Positions 1 to 9,312 are shown, counted from the first letter of the stretch. The stretch is 64,000 bases of DNA from Gammaproteobacteria bacterium (GCA_029244985.1 JAQWQD010000017.1:62001-126000), one strand, 5' to 3'. The notes: generated from the sequence alone by a model not told the origin. Made by a program: numbers and translations.

Positions 1-648
1 CCTGGTGAATCGGAAGAAATGATTGAAGGTGTTATTCGGCATACAGGCCAATTTTACCAAGAGGGTGCAAAAACTCTTGCCATCGGCGGAGATCATTTCA
101 TTACTTTGCCATTGCTGCGTTCAGTTCATCAGCATTATGGCACAGTTGCCTTAGTCCATTTCGATGCACATACAGATACTTATACGGTGGGTGCGAAGTA
201 TGACCATGGGTCTATGTTTTATCATGCGCCAAGGGAAGGACTCGTGGACCCAGCACATTCCATTCAACTTGGTATACGCACGGAGTACGATCCAGACGAC
301 CATGAATTCATGGTATTAAGCGGCGCAGAACTAAATGATCAACCGGCCATTGATATCATCGGCGTAATCAAGCAGCGAGTTGGAAGCCTGCCTGTGTATC
401 TTACTTTTGATATTGATTGCCTGGATCCAGCCTATGCTCCAGGTACTGGAACGCCGGTCGTTGGGGGAATTAGCACAGACAAAGCCTTAAAAATTATTCG
501 CGGATTGAGTGGGATTAATATTGTTGCTGCTGATGTAGTGGAAGTGGCTCCCAGCTACGATCATGCTGAAATAACTGCGCTAGCTGGTGCGACACTTTTG
601 CTGGAGCTTATGTATTTGATTGGCTCAAACACTCTTCCTAAGGAGTGA
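1..648 (+). CDS. Ureohydrolase (agmatinase/arginase family), 5' truncated by window
   Basis: Mn-dependent ureohydrolase that would release urea from a guanidino compound such as agmatine or guanidinobutyrate. The reading frame is open from base 1, so the N-terminus lies outside the window and only about the last 215 residues are seen. The three family signatures are present: GGDH, then HFDAHTD, then [17 protein letters not shown], which together supply the His and Asp ligands of the binuclear Mn centre. The substrate cannot be told from this fragment. The neighbouring PuuB-like oxidase, aminotransferase and spermidine-dehydrogenase-like proteins make a guanidino or polyamine substrate likely. 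It has no signal peptide in the visible part, unlike the second ureohydrolase at 51603-52817. It ends 10 bases before the convergent gene at 658. Confidence 0.9.
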   Translation, partial: PGESEEMIEGVIRHTGQFYQEGAKTLAIGGDHFITLPLLRSVHQHYGTVALVHFDAHTDTYTVGAKYDHGSMFYHAPREGLVDPAHSIQLGIRTEYDPDDHEFMVLSGAELNDQPAIDIIGVIKQRVGSLPVYLTFDIDCLDPAYAPGTGTPVVGGISTDKALKIIRGLSGINIVAADVVEVAPSYDHAEITALAGATLLLELMYLIGSNTLPKE

Positions 649-657
649 TTGGGCCGC

Positions 658-1164
658 CTATTGGTCAATAGCACGATTTAAATTTTTAATGGCCTCATTG
701 AATTGAGAGGGCTCGAAAAATAATAATTCAATGTGGATTTGGTTTTCTTCTTTTAGATCAAACCCCAGCATAAGCACATTGAGTTGCTGCTGAATTTCTA
801 GTGCTGCCGGTATGCTTATCAAAAAGCGTTGGCCTGCAGCTTCTTCTCGAATGGGAAGCGTTTGATTGCTTGTTTGTGTATTTGTGAGCAAATTTACTAA
901 ATGGGCAATGAATTGTTGGAATACTTTAAAATTTAATACTCCAACAAATTCGCTCTGGTTTAATGACAATAAAACTTCAATGTGTTTGTTATCATCTCGA
1001 GGCGTAGATGCAACTGATTGTATTTTTCCGGTTTTTAATCTATCGAAACGCTGCAGATTTATTTTAGGCTCTCGGCCGAGCAAATAATCGTAAATAAGCT
1101 TAACGACATTCTTTATAAGATCTTCAATGCTTACAGTAATGCTGGATTGTTTCGTGTTTTGCAT
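658..1164 (-). CDS. Hypothetical protein, 168 aa
   Basis: I do not recognise this protein. It is a soluble-looking, mixed alpha/beta sequence with no signal peptide or membrane segment. A Lys-rich middle (GREPKINLQRFDRLKTGKIQ) is followed by two stretches of alternating hydrophobic residues. It starts at ATG 1164 and ends convergently with the ureohydrolase. It lies downstream of the BetI-GNAT gene on the same strand with a 28-base gap, so the two are probably cotranscribed. Codon use resembles its neighbours. It could be an adaptor or ligand-binding protein, but nothing in the sequence decides this. Confidence 0.6.
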   Translation of the reverse strand: MQNTKQSSITVSIEDLIKNVVKLIYDYLLGREPKINLQRFDRLKTGKIQSVASTPRDDNKHIEVLLSLNQSEFVGVLNFKVFQQFIAHLVNLLTNTQTSNQTLPIREEAAGQRFLISIPAALEIQQQLNVLMLGFDLKEENQIHIELLFFEPSQFNEAIKNLNRAIDQ

Positions 1165-1192
1165 GTAATTAAATTTTTCGATATCGATTATT

Positions 1193-2302
1193 CTAATGGT
1201 CGTCTAGTAGAAGTGAGTATTTAAAAAATTCTACCTCTTTTTCGTAGCCAAGAGATTCATAAAGTGCCTGTGCATTGGTATTGTCGATTGCCGTTTCCAG
1301 ATCAATGCGGGAAGCACCATTACTTTTTGCTAATTTCCTTGCTTGATTCATTAATAATTTGCCGACGCCCTGTCGCCTGGAAAAAGGTTCGACATACAGA
1401 TCATACAGAACCCAGATTGGCGTCGCTGCCACACTGCAGAATAGAGGATACAGCTGCATGAAACCTATCGCCCTCTTGTCAGAATCTACAGCAAGATAAA
1501 TGACGGAGCTTTTTTCCTGCATTCGTTTTTGAAGAAAGTTTCTTGCAAGTTTTAAATCAGTCCTCTCTTCATAAAACTGACGATAAAGATCGAATAATTT
1601 AGCTGCTGCATTAAGGTTCTTGTCATTCGCCTTGATTATACTAATAGCTCCTACACTGACAGCCGTATTTTCAGCTGCCTCGATTGGCATATCAAAACCC
1701 CAAGGGAAAACGCTGGCAAGAAAGCTCATGCAAATTTGTTTGGCATCTTCGCGGTCATAATCTTCACCTTCGAATAATATCTCTTTCCATAATTCATCTG
1801 TTAAGCCAGTTACGGCATTGGCTATAGCTCGCGCGTTTATCTCTTCTCCCTTGTTGCCCTCTGCGATGATCTGTTCGCAAAGATTGAGCAAGAGGTTAAA
1901 GTTCTTTCTATCTCGATTGCCACATATTGATTGGTAATCTTTTCTAGTATGACTTTCAGAATCATAAGCGTGCCACACAGCAACTTTGCGATGTTCGGTA
2001 ATTTCCGGATCGAACGAAGCATTGATAATACCTTCTAACCTTTTGGCAGGATCCGCTCCGCTCTTCTTGAGAGCGGAGGCTAGAGTTTGGTCGAATTCTT
2101 CAGAAACAAAATTTAGTGTTTCCAATAGCAGTGCTTCTTTGCTATCGAAATGAAAATTTACCGTTCCTGCGGTCAATCCCGCAATGCTGCTGATTTTCGC
2201 TAGAGTTAGTTGAGAAAGTCCAAACTCGGCGATAGCCGTTATGGTGGCATCGATCAATAGGTTGCGACTTTGCTGTTGTATGTCTTGTTTAGCGCTTGCC
2301 AT
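1193..2302 (-). CDS. BetI-type TetR regulator fused to GNAT acetyltransferase
   Basis: Two-domain protein of 369 aa. Residues 12-60 form a TetR helix-turn-helix (GLTAGTVNFHFDSKEALL at 42-59) and residues 65-205 a BetI-like ligand-binding domain. Residues about 218-369 are a GNAT acetyltransferase with the acetyl-CoA loop RRQGVGK at 309-315 and the closing NAQALYESLGY at 343-353. Typical BetI/TetR proteins are about 190-210 aa, so the acetyltransferase is an extra domain in one continuous frame. It is transcribed away from the PuuB-like oxidase operon and an inverted repeat sits in the shared 178-base intergenic region, so it probably represses that operon and itself. The GNAT domain may acetylate or sense the inducing amine; this is inference. 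Confidence 0.88.
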   Translation of the reverse strand: MASAKQDIQQQSRNLLIDATITAIAEFGLSQLTLAKISSIAGLTAGTVNFHFDSKEALLLETLNFVSEEFDQTLASALKKSGADPAKRLEGIINASFDPEITEHRKVAVWHAYDSESHTRKDYQSICGNRDRKNFNLLLNLCEQIIAEGNKGEEINARAIANAVTGLTDELWKEILFEGEDYDREDAKQICMSFLASVFPWGFDMPIEAAENTAVSVGAISIIKANDKNLNAAAKLFDLYRQFYEERTDLKLARNFLQKRMQEKSSVIYLAVDSDKRAIGFMQLYPLFCSVAATPIWVLYDLYVEPFSRRQGVGKLLMNQARKLAKSNGASRIDLETAIDNTNAQALYESLGYEKEVEFFKYSLLLDDH

Positions 2303-2346
2303 GTTGGGTTATTGCTCTATAAGTGAAGTATTTATATATCTGTTTA

Positions 2347-2365
2347 ATACGCTATATAGACGTAT
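2347..2365. promoter_or_regulatory. Candidate TetR operator (inverted repeat)
   Basis: ATACG and CGTAT form a perfect 5-bp inverted repeat around a 9-base AT-rich spacer, centred between the divergent BetI-GNAT and oxidase genes. TetR-family operators are commonly palindromes of this size in this position. Binding is inferred only from location and symmetry. Confidence 0.35.
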
Positions 2366-2480
2366 AATGACCCTGAATTCGAACCATAGCAAGCCGCTCA
2401 GAATAACAAACAGATGTTTCTGAAATTGCTAGATTGTCAATAAATGCTTAGTAGTCTCATTAGAAAACAGCGATTAACAC

Positions 2481-3794
2481 ATGACAAGTTTTATGAAAGC
2501 CAATGACAATGGCGCTAATGAAGCTTTAGCTCATTGCGAGTCCTATTACACAGCAACTGTAAATCAGGAGATACGTTTTCCTCAATTGCAGGGTGAGCAG
2601 CGAGCTGATGTTTGTGTCATTGGCGGAGGCTTTACTGGAATATCAACGGCGCTTACGTTAGCTGAGCGCGGGTACTCTGTTGCTTTGTTGGAACAACATC
2701 GAATCGGATGGGGTGCATCTGGCCGCAATGGTGGGCAGCTGATTGCCGGTTATACCGGTAGAGCGAAACTGGAAAGGCTTCATGGCGGAGCAGCAGGGCA
2801 AATTCTCAATGACATGGCCTATCGTGGGCATGAAATTATAGAAGAGCGTATTAAAAAATATAGTATCGATTGTGACCTTAAGTATGGCTACATAGATGTT
2901 GCGTTTAAGAAACGCCAGCTTAGGGAACTGAAGGAATCGTTTGAAAAACTAGCGAATAGTGATCTCGTAGAAAAATATCGGATGGTTGAGGGGCAAGAAA
3001 TCAATGAGGTAATGGGAACAGAGGCATATGTAGGCGGGCTCATTAATAATCGCAATGGCCATTTGCATCCACTAAACCTATGTTTAGGAGAGGCGAAAGC
3101 TGCTTCCGAAATTGGTGTTAGCATATTCGAGAATTCTGCAGTCATTTCGATTGAACATGGCGAAAAGCCTCGGGTAAAAACCCAAACAGGTCAGGTGATA
3201 GCGGATTTTGTCATCTTGGCTGGGAATGCCTATAACGAATTAGAACAAAAGAAACTCAATAAACTTTTGTTTCCTGCAACTACTTTTATCATAGCAACCG
3301 AGCCTCTTGACGAAGATGAAGTGAGCCGAATTAATCCATTAGATCTCGCAGTATGCGACATGAATGAGATTGTAGACTATTACAGACTGTCAGAGGACAA
3401 GCGTATGTTGTTTGGCGGGCTCTGTAATTACACTGGCAGAGAGCCTCTAAGCATAAAAGCTACGCTGTTGCCGCGGATGTTGAAACTCTATCCAGAACTT
3501 ATGGGCAAAAGTATCGAATATGAATGGGGCGGCAAAATTGGAATGGTCGTAAGCCGTGTTCCTTTAATTGGTCGTGCAAGTAAGAATGTATTTTATTCGG
3601 TAGGCTATTGTGGGCACGGAGTTAACGTGACTCATATGGCTAGCGAGATAATGGCTGAAGCGGTGGCAGGGACCTTCGAGCGAATGGACCTTTTTGAGCG
3701 GATGAAGCACGTGCCGATGCCGTTAGGCAATAAGCTCGGCAATTACTTAGTTGCTCTCGGCATGATGTATTACCGTCTATTGGACCTGAGGTAG
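2481..3794 (+). CDS. PuuB-like FAD-dependent amine oxidoreductase (DAO family)
   Basis: FAD-dependent D-amino-acid-oxidase fold protein, 437 aa, closest by eye to E. coli gamma-glutamylputrescine oxidase PuuB. The dinucleotide-binding motif is GGGFTGIS near residues 48-55, followed by the PuuB-type GASGRNGGQL signature. Other shared stretches are ERIKKYSIDCD, GHLHPLNL and VDYYRLSEDKRMLFGG. It would oxidise a secondary or glutamylated amine to an aldehyde, giving H2O2 or passing electrons on. The start at ATG 2481 has a weak ribosome site; ATG at 2493 is an alternative. It is the first gene of a probable operon with purU and a class III aminotransferase. The pairing with PurU also fits a methylamine-type demethylating oxidase such as sarcosine or dimethylglycine oxidase, so the substrate is open. 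Confidence 0.87.
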   Translation: MTSFMKANDNGANEALAHCESYYTATVNQEIRFPQLQGEQRADVCVIGGGFTGISTALTLAERGYSVALLEQHRIGWGASGRNGGQLIAGYTGRAKLERLHGGAAGQILNDMAYRGHEIIEERIKKYSIDCDLKYGYIDVAFKKRQLRELKESFEKLANSDLVEKYRMVEGQEINEVMGTEAYVGGLINNRNGHLHPLNLCLGEAKAASEIGVSIFENSAVISIEHGEKPRVKTQTGQVIADFVILAGNAYNELEQKKLNKLLFPATTFIIATEPLDEDEVSRINPLDLAVCDMNEIVDYYRLSEDKRMLFGGLCNYTGREPLSIKATLLPRMLKLYPELMGKSIEYEWGGKIGMVVSRVPLIGRASKNVFYSVGYCGHGVNVTHMASEIMAEAVAGTFERMDLFERMKHVPMPLGNKLGNYLVALGMMYYRLLDLR

Positions 3795-3851
3795 GAATCA
3801 CTTACAAATCTTAGGATGAAATTTGGTTAGAGGTAACAGGGATAATGGATA

Positions 3852-4715
3852 ATGGATAATCAAGAAAAAATCTTAAGGCTGGTAACTTCTTGCCCGGATC
3901 AAGTTGGGATTGTTGCTGCGGTGAGCCAGTTTATTTCGGAGCAGCAAGGGTGGTTGCTGGAATCAAATTATTTTGCCGACTCTGAAACCAAACAATTTTT
4001 CATGCGTAATGAAATAAAGAAAGATTCATTGGATGTCAGTCTTGACGAGTTTCGAAAGGCATTTGCCATGGTTGCTGAAAAATACTCTATGCATTGGTAT
4101 CTGCGGGATACGAGTCAGCGTCAGAAAGTTGTATTACTAGCCAGTCATGCGTCTCATTGTCTTGCAGATATCCTGCACCGTTGGCATAGCGAAGAATTAG
4201 ATTGTGAGATTAGTTGTGTGATTTCGAATCATGAAAATCTTCGTTCAATGGTGGAGTGGCACGAAATTCCATTTTATTTTGTGCCGGTTGATAAATCGAA
4301 TAAGCGTCCAGCGTTTAATGAAATGGCGAATATTATTGACCAGCACGAAGCCGATACGATAGTGCTAGCGAGATTCATGCAAATTCTTCCTAGCGATATG
4401 TGTGAAAAATATATGGGTAGAATGATTAATATTCACCACAGCTTTCTTCCATCTTTTATAGGAGCTAATCCTTATCAGAAAGCCTATGAGCGTGGCGTAA
4501 AGTTAATTGGCGCAACGAGCCACTATGTTACTGGTGATCTGGACGAGGGGCCTATAATTGAGCAGGATGTGATAAGAGTAGGTCATCGTCATCATAAAGA
4601 AGACTTAGTGCGGCTCGGTAGAGATGTCGAGAAGGCCGTTCTAGCTCGCGCTTTGCGCAATCACCTTGAAGACCGGGTTCTAATTCATGGGCACAAAACT
4701 GTAGTATTTGATTAA
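3852..4715 (+). CDS. purU: Formyltetrahydrofolate deformylase
   Basis: Hydrolyses 10-formyl-THF to formate and THF, freeing folate when one-carbon units accumulate. The 287 aa length matches the family (about 280). Residues 1-85 form an ACT-like regulatory domain starting LRLVTSCPDQVGIVAAV, and residues 90-287 the formyltransferase fold. The catalytic region INIHHSFLPSF carries Asn and His, and the catalytic Asp lies in DLDEGPIIEQ. Of two near-overlapping ATGs, the one at 3852 is correct because the ATG at 3845 hits a stop after four codons. It lies 57 bases after the FAD oxidoreductase and 2 bases before the aminotransferase. Folate-linked demethylation clusters often carry purU to prevent folate trapping, which suggests the oxidase here loads one-carbon units onto THF. 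Confidence 0.95.
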   Translation: MDNQEKILRLVTSCPDQVGIVAAVSQFISEQQGWLLESNYFADSETKQFFMRNEIKKDSLDVSLDEFRKAFAMVAEKYSMHWYLRDTSQRQKVVLLASHASHCLADILHRWHSEELDCEISCVISNHENLRSMVEWHEIPFYFVPVDKSNKRPAFNEMANIIDQHEADTIVLARFMQILPSDMCEKYMGRMINIHHSFLPSFIGANPYQKAYERGVKLIGATSHYVTGDLDEGPIIEQDVIRVGHRHHKEDLVRLGRDVEKAVLARALRNHLEDRVLIHGHKTVVFD

Positions 4716-4717
4716 TA

Positions 4718-6139
4718 ATGAAAACTAAAAAAACAGGTAATAAAACAAACTCGCTGTTGCAAACTGGTATGAAGTATTTTCGTGGCGGTTTGCGCTATAA
4801 AAAATTGAAAGCAAAAGCTGAATCAAGCAATCATCTTGTACCAATACAACTTATTGTAAATAAGGCGGAAGGAGATTTTGTTTGGGATTTGGATGGGAAT
4901 AAATATATCGACTTCCAAAATGGATGGGCAACAAACCCTTTAGGAAATTGTCATCCAGAGATAATTGACGCTGTTCATGCTGCGCATAAACGTTATGGCT
5001 ACCATTGGGAACATCCATTACGCTTTGAATTGGCCGAAAAACTCGCCGATATTATGCCCGGCAAACAACTGCCTCGGTTTTCATTTGAAGTTTCCGGTAC
5101 AGAGGCGGCAGAGGCGGCCGTCCACCTAGCATTGTGTTATAAGCAGCGCCGCCACATTATTAGTTTTACCTCCTCTTACCACGGGGAAGGCTTGGGAACC
5201 AAAGTCATTAGTGCCTATTCTAGTGATAACAATCTCTACATGGAAGCCTGGGCAGGCGGCGTGATAAAAGCACCATATCCATACTCCGATGGTATTCCTG
5301 CAGGGATGACTGAAGATCAGTATGTTGACTATTGTCTTTGGTATTTAGAAACCCATATTCCTGAATTTCTAGTGCCTGCGGAAAATATCGCCGCCGTCTT
5401 AATCGAGCCCGGCCTTGCTGAAGGGGGTAACTGGATTCCGACTAAGGAGTTCGTGCAAGGAATTCGAAGGATTTGCAACGAGCATGATTGGTTGATGATC
5501 GCAGATGAGGTGCTAACAGGGCTAGGCAGAACCGGCCGTTTATGGGGTGTGAATCATTATGACTTGGAGCCGGATATTCTTGTGGTTGGCAAAAATTTGT
5601 CCGGGGGTATTGAGCCTTGCGCTGGCATAGCTGCACGTGACGAAATTCTCGGTGATAATCCTCGTGCGACAAGCGGCAGCACATTCGCAGGCACTCCTGG
5701 TGGTTGTGCGGCGGGTCTAAAGACTTTGGAGATCTATGAGCGTGACAATGTTGTTGAATACGCGAATTCGTTGGCAAAGCTGGCGGAAGCGCGCATGGCT
5801 AATTGGGCATCGAGGTACGCTATCGTTAGCCAAGTCCGTAGTTTGGGTTTGTTAATAGGAGTCGCATTCTGTGGAATTGAGAATAATGGCGATGATAATG
5901 TTGACGTCAGTGTTGCCCGTACGGTACGCAATGAAATGCTTGCAAATGGAGTTTGGGCTATTTGTGACTCGGAGCCAACAGTCCGGCTATATCCGGCACT
6001 AACAATGGATAAAGAAGTTTTCTTGCGCGGCTTGGATATAATGGAGCAAGCAATTCATAGTATTGAAAAAGCGGTGACTAACGGCGATTGCCTTGTAGGA
6101 AACTATCCGGCAATCCCAAGCGGCGTAGTAGGATTCTAA
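4718..6139 (+). CDS. Class III PLP-dependent aminotransferase
   Basis: Fold-type I aminotransferase of 473 aa, in the group that includes GABA and putrescine aminotransferases and glutamate-1-semialdehyde aminomutase. Visible features are the SGTEA phosphate-binding loop at 127-131, the PLP-ring Asp in IADEVLTGLGRTG (Asp263) and the Schiff-base lysine in GKNLSGG (Lys292). The N-terminus carries about 30 extra basic residues. It starts two bases after the purU stop with no separate ribosome site, so it is probably translationally coupled. In context it would move an amino group off the amine, or onto an aldehyde made by the upstream oxidase. Reaction direction and substrate cannot be read from sequence. 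Confidence 0.88.
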   Translation: MKTKKTGNKTNSLLQTGMKYFRGGLRYKKLKAKAESSNHLVPIQLIVNKAEGDFVWDLDGNKYIDFQNGWATNPLGNCHPEIIDAVHAAHKRYGYHWEHPLRFELAEKLADIMPGKQLPRFSFEVSGTEAAEAAVHLALCYKQRRHIISFTSSYHGEGLGTKVISAYSSDNNLYMEAWAGGVIKAPYPYSDGIPAGMTEDQYVDYCLWYLETHIPEFLVPAENIAAVLIEPGLAEGGNWIPTKEFVQGIRRICNEHDWLMIADEVLTGLGRTGRLWGVNHYDLEPDILVVGKNLSGGIEPCAGIAARDEILGDNPRATSGSTFAGTPGGCAAGLKTLEIYERDNVVEYANSLAKLAEARMANWASRYAIVSQVRSLGLLIGVAFCGIENNGDDNVDVSVARTVRNEMLANGVWAICDSEPTVRLYPALTMDKEVFLRGLDIMEQAIHSIEKAVTNGDCLVGNYPAIPSGVVGF

Positions 6140-6227
6140 AAGTATTTGAAAGTCATCTAGATAGAGTGTTTTGCATAATCTTTTATTTAAATCTCACAAT
6201 ATTATGATTTAGTGGAGCCAGCATTTC

Positions 6228-8105
6228 ATGAGCAAGAAAATAAAACTCAAACGGCGTGATTTCTTAAATGGTTTTGCAATCAGTATGGCTGCTGGAAGCA
6301 GTTTAGCTCCTCTAGATTTGTTCGCCCAAGCAGCAAGTCGGGAGGAATACTATCCACCAGGATTCACTGGAATGCGTGGAAGTCACGCAGGCTCTTTCGA
6401 GGTAGCACATGCGGTGGTACGTTCAGGGCAGCGATTTCAGAGACCTACAGAACAGACTGGAGGAATCTATGATTTAGTTGTTGTAGGCGGAGGGCTCTCT
6501 GGACTGTCCGCTGCAAAATTTTTTCGTGATCGAAATGAAAGTGGAATTAACAGCAAGATATTAGTGTTAGATAATCATGATGACTTCGGTGGTCATGCAA
6601 AACGGAACGAATTTGATGTTGATGGTAAAAAACTGATTGGCTATGGTGGAAGTCAGAGTTTTGAAGAGCCTGGGAAATATTCACAAGTTGCTAAGCAATT
6701 ATTGCAAGATGTTTCGATTCAAACTGAGCGATTCTATGACTACTATGATAGAAACTATTTTGATCAACGCAAGCTACGTGCCGGAATTTATTTTGACAGC
6801 AAGACCTACGGCGAAGATAAATTAATTCTCAATCCTATGGGTGGGTTTCTCGCAGGTAGCGCAAGTAGAGAGGAGCGAGAGAGTGCTGTTCGTCAAATGC
6901 CTTTGGCGGCCACCGATCAAGAAGCGTTCCTTAACCTCCTCAACAGTCGCGAAGACTATTTGGAAGGCAGCTCTATTCGAGAAAAAACTCAGCTTTTGAA
7001 CAATATGAGCTATCTCGATTTTTTACGAGATCATGCGAATATTCCGGAGGCTGTGCTAGACATCTTGCGGGATACCTATTTAGTAATCACTGCGACTGGT
7101 TGGGAAGCGCAATCCGCACTATGGGCTGCCGAAGCTTGGTTTCCTGGAACTTGGTACCTTGGTCTCTATGATGATAGTGATGAGGACGAAGAAGAGCCTT
7201 ATATTTTCCATTTTCCAGATGGAAACGCAGGTCTTGCTCGAGCATTAGTAAGGGATTTGATTCCGCGTTCGGTTACTGGCACAACAATGGAAGACTTGGT
7301 TCACGCCCGAGTCGATTATTCAGCTTTAGATCATCCCGATGCTGACGTACAAATACGTTTAAATTCCACCGCTGTCGATGTGCTGCATACTCCTCAAGGC
7401 GATCATGTCGATGTTACTTATTATCATAGAGGTAGAGGTTATCGGGTGAGGGCTAAGCATGTCGTGCTAGCTTGCTATAATGGTATAGTTCCGCATATCT
7501 GTAGCGAAGTTCCTGAAGCTCAGGCAAAAGCGATTGCTAATGCCACTAAGATACCTTTGGTTATTGGTAATATTGCATTGCGCAATTGGCGTGCTTTGAA
7601 TGAAGCTGGCTTCAACTCAATTTATTCGCCTGGTGATGTTTGTTTTAAACATATTCCTCTCGATTTTCCAGTAAGTATGGGTGGCTATAATTATTCTACT
7701 GGGCCAGATGAGCCAGTACTTTTGTCAGGCTGGCATGCGCCTACAACCCGAGGTTTGCCAGCCAAGGAACAATATCGTGCGGGTAGACAGAAGCTGATGG
7801 AAATGAGCTATGATGATTTTGAAAATAATATATTTAGCCATCTAGATGGAATGTTAGGCTCTTATGGGTTTGATGCTGAGCGTGAAATAGCCGCTATTAC
7901 CATAAATCGATGGCCTCATGGTTATGCTTATGAGTATGAAGGTATCGGGCAGCCTTTAGGCTATGATCGAAATACTGGCCCCCATGTTGCGGGCCGTGCA
8001 CAGCTGGGCAGGATTTCAATAGCTAATTCAGACTCCGAGGCTTATGCCTATGTGAATGGTGCTATTGATGCGGCAGATCGTGCTATTAGCGAACAACTAA
8101 GTTAG
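6228..8105 (+). CDS. Tat-exported spermidine dehydrogenase-like flavoprotein (copy 1)
   Basis: A 625 aa FAD/NAD(P)-binding amine oxidoreductase. The N-terminus has a twin-arginine signal (KRRDFLNG at 8-15, hydrophobic to about 30, cleavage after LFAQA), so it is folded before export to the periplasm. The Rossmann motif VVGGGLSGLSAAKF is at about 85-98 and the protein ends in a conserved amine-oxidase-type segment (TINRWPHGYAYEY). Length and layout match SpdH of Pseudomonas aeruginosa (about 620 aa), which cleaves spermidine. A run of acidic residues at about 315-325 (DDSDEDEEE) is longer than in the paralogue at 15538-17415. GGAG lies 10 bases before the ATG. It probably closes the operon started by the PuuB-like gene, with the cupin gene 12 bases downstream. 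Confidence 0.82.
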   Translation: MSKKIKLKRRDFLNGFAISMAAGSSLAPLDLFAQAASREEYYPPGFTGMRGSHAGSFEVAHAVVRSGQRFQRPTEQTGGIYDLVVVGGGLSGLSAAKFFRDRNESGINSKILVLDNHDDFGGHAKRNEFDVDGKKLIGYGGSQSFEEPGKYSQVAKQLLQDVSIQTERFYDYYDRNYFDQRKLRAGIYFDSKTYGEDKLILNPMGGFLAGSASREERESAVRQMPLAATDQEAFLNLLNSREDYLEGSSIREKTQLLNNMSYLDFLRDHANIPEAVLDILRDTYLVITATGWEAQSALWAAEAWFPGTWYLGLYDDSDEDEEEPYIFHFPDGNAGLARALVRDLIPRSVTGTTMEDLVHARVDYSALDHPDADVQIRLNSTAVDVLHTPQGDHVDVTYYHRGRGYRVRAKHVVLACYNGIVPHICSEVPEAQAKAIANATKIPLVIGNIALRNWRALNEAGFNSIYSPGDVCFKHIPLDFPVSMGGYNYSTGPDEPVLLSGWHAPTTRGLPAKEQYRAGRQKLMEMSYDDFENNIFSHLDGMLGSYGFDAEREIAAITINRWPHGYAYEYEGIGQPLGYDRNTGPHVAGRAQLGRISIANSDSEAYAYVNGAIDAADRAISEQLS

Positions 8106-8117
8106 GAACGTTTAGAA

Positions 8118-8570
8118 ATGATTAGTAAATGGATTACGAAAATAGGTGCTTTCTTACTCTTTTGTTTTACTCAAATTGTGTTGGGTCAAACTGTGATTCA
8201 TCCATTTGTAATGAGTAGCGATAACCTTGCGGGAGATGTATTTAAACATTCTGAGGCAGTAACTCAAACACATGAAGACGGCAACGTCACGATTGATAAA
8301 ACCTCAATGCTTTCTAGTGATAGTAAATTCGCTTCCGGTGTTTATAGCTCAGGTAAAACCACATTTGATATTACTGATTCATATGGTGTGGATGAGTTTA
8401 TGTACTTTCTTTCGGGCAGCGTTACGTTGACTTCTGGTGATGGCTCTGAAGTAACAGTGGGCGCAGGGGACTCTGTCACACTGCCAAAGGAGTGGACAGG
8501 AAAATGGAGTACGGAAGGTTATACAAAAATCTGGGTGATTTATTCTGCTGATGGTTCAGGATTAGAATAG
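8118..8570 (+). CDS. Exported cupin-domain protein
   Basis: 150 aa protein with an N-terminal signal peptide (hydrophobic 9-22, cleavage probably after VLG) and one cupin barrel of the EutQ/DUF861-like type. Typical stretches are DEFMYFLSGSVTLTSGDG and VGAGDSVTLPKEWTGKW. The usual metal-binding HxH pair of the first cupin motif is not evident, so it may be a binding rather than a catalytic cupin. It follows the flavoprotein by 12 bases with AGGA upstream and is probably cotranscribed. It could handle or bind a product of that enzyme in the periplasm; this is inferred only from adjacency. Confidence 0.8.
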   Translation: MISKWITKIGAFLLFCFTQIVLGQTVIHPFVMSSDNLAGDVFKHSEAVTQTHEDGNVTIDKTSMLSSDSKFASGVYSSGKTTFDITDSYGVDEFMYFLSGSVTLTSGDGSEVTVGAGDSVTLPKEWTGKWSTEGYTKIWVIYSADGSGLE

Positions 8571-8592
8571 GTTTTTAGTCTTAGTAAGAAAT

Positions 8593-9312
8593 TTATTCAT
8601 TATTAATAAATCGAATAATCCATTGAGCTAGTATTTCGCTATGAAGTTCTATATTGAGACTTGCGCAGCCCCGCTCGTATATTAAGTCTCCGATAATGTC
8701 CTTGCGCGATTCTAGCAGCGCTCTTGAATAGCCTTTGGTGAATTCTGGGTGCCCCTGAAAAGTAAGTATGTGTTGTCCGATTTGAAACATGGCATTTGGG
8801 CAGAATTCACTTGCAGCTAATCGTTCAGCATCACTAGGCAACTCTGCTACTTGGTCTTGATGGCTCACTATTACAGAAAAAGAATCCAAAGGCGGATTCA
8901 TGAATTTTTTCTTATTTGTGATGGTGCTTTGATGAACTCCAACCCCCCATCCAACTTTTGCTAGTTCGGTTCTGCCACCGAGTGCGTCTGCTATTAATTG
9001 ATGGCCGAAGCATATCCCTATTACTATTTTCTTTGCATCATTCAGCTCAACCAAGAATTCCCTAAACTTATGAATCCATGGCTCGTCATCATAAACGCTT
9101 TTTTTACTACCTGTAATTATGTAGGCGTTACATTCGTTCAGTTTCTTTGGGAACTGACTTTGCATAATATTGTAGTGGGAAACTTCAATAGCAGAACCTA
9201 ACACTTGTTTTCCAGCTGATTTCAGCATGTTTTCAAACATCGTCGGGTAGTTGCCATGATCGGCCTGAAATTCTTTCGATACCGTATCAGCTTGTAAAAC
9301 GCCAATCTTCAT
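8593..9312 (-). CDS. Class I glutamine amidotransferase (GMP-synthase-like)
   Basis: A 239 aa stand-alone class I glutamine amidotransferase domain, cytoplasmic. The nucleophile is Cys101 in GICFGHQLIADALGG, and the His-Glu pair is in FQGHPEF near residue 190. Family members of this length are usually annotated GMP synthase-like; some hydrolyse gamma-glutamyl compounds. In a putative gamma-glutamyl-polyamine setting one would expect PuuD, but the motif spacing is that of the GMP-synthase-like group. It converges on the cupin gene and is divergent from formate-THF ligase. Function in this cluster is uncertain. Confidence 0.85.
   Translation of the reverse strand: MKIGVLQADTVSKEFQADHGNYPTMFENMLKSAGKQVLGSAIEVSHYNIMQSQFPKKLNECNAYIITGSKKSVYDDEPWIHKFREFLVELNDAKKIVIGICFGHQLIADALGGRTELAKVGWGVGVHQSTITNKKKFMNPPLDSFSVIVSHQDQVAELPSDAERLAASEFCPNAMFQIGQHILTFQGHPEFTKGYSRALLESRKDIIGDLIYERGCASLNIELHSEILAQWIIRFINNE

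Noticed and set aside
8593-9312. Reading the amidotransferase as PuuD of the putrescine pathway
   Set aside because: The motif order and sequence around the Cys fit the GMP-synthase-like group, not the gamma-glutamyl-GABA hydrolase group, so the narrower name was not used.
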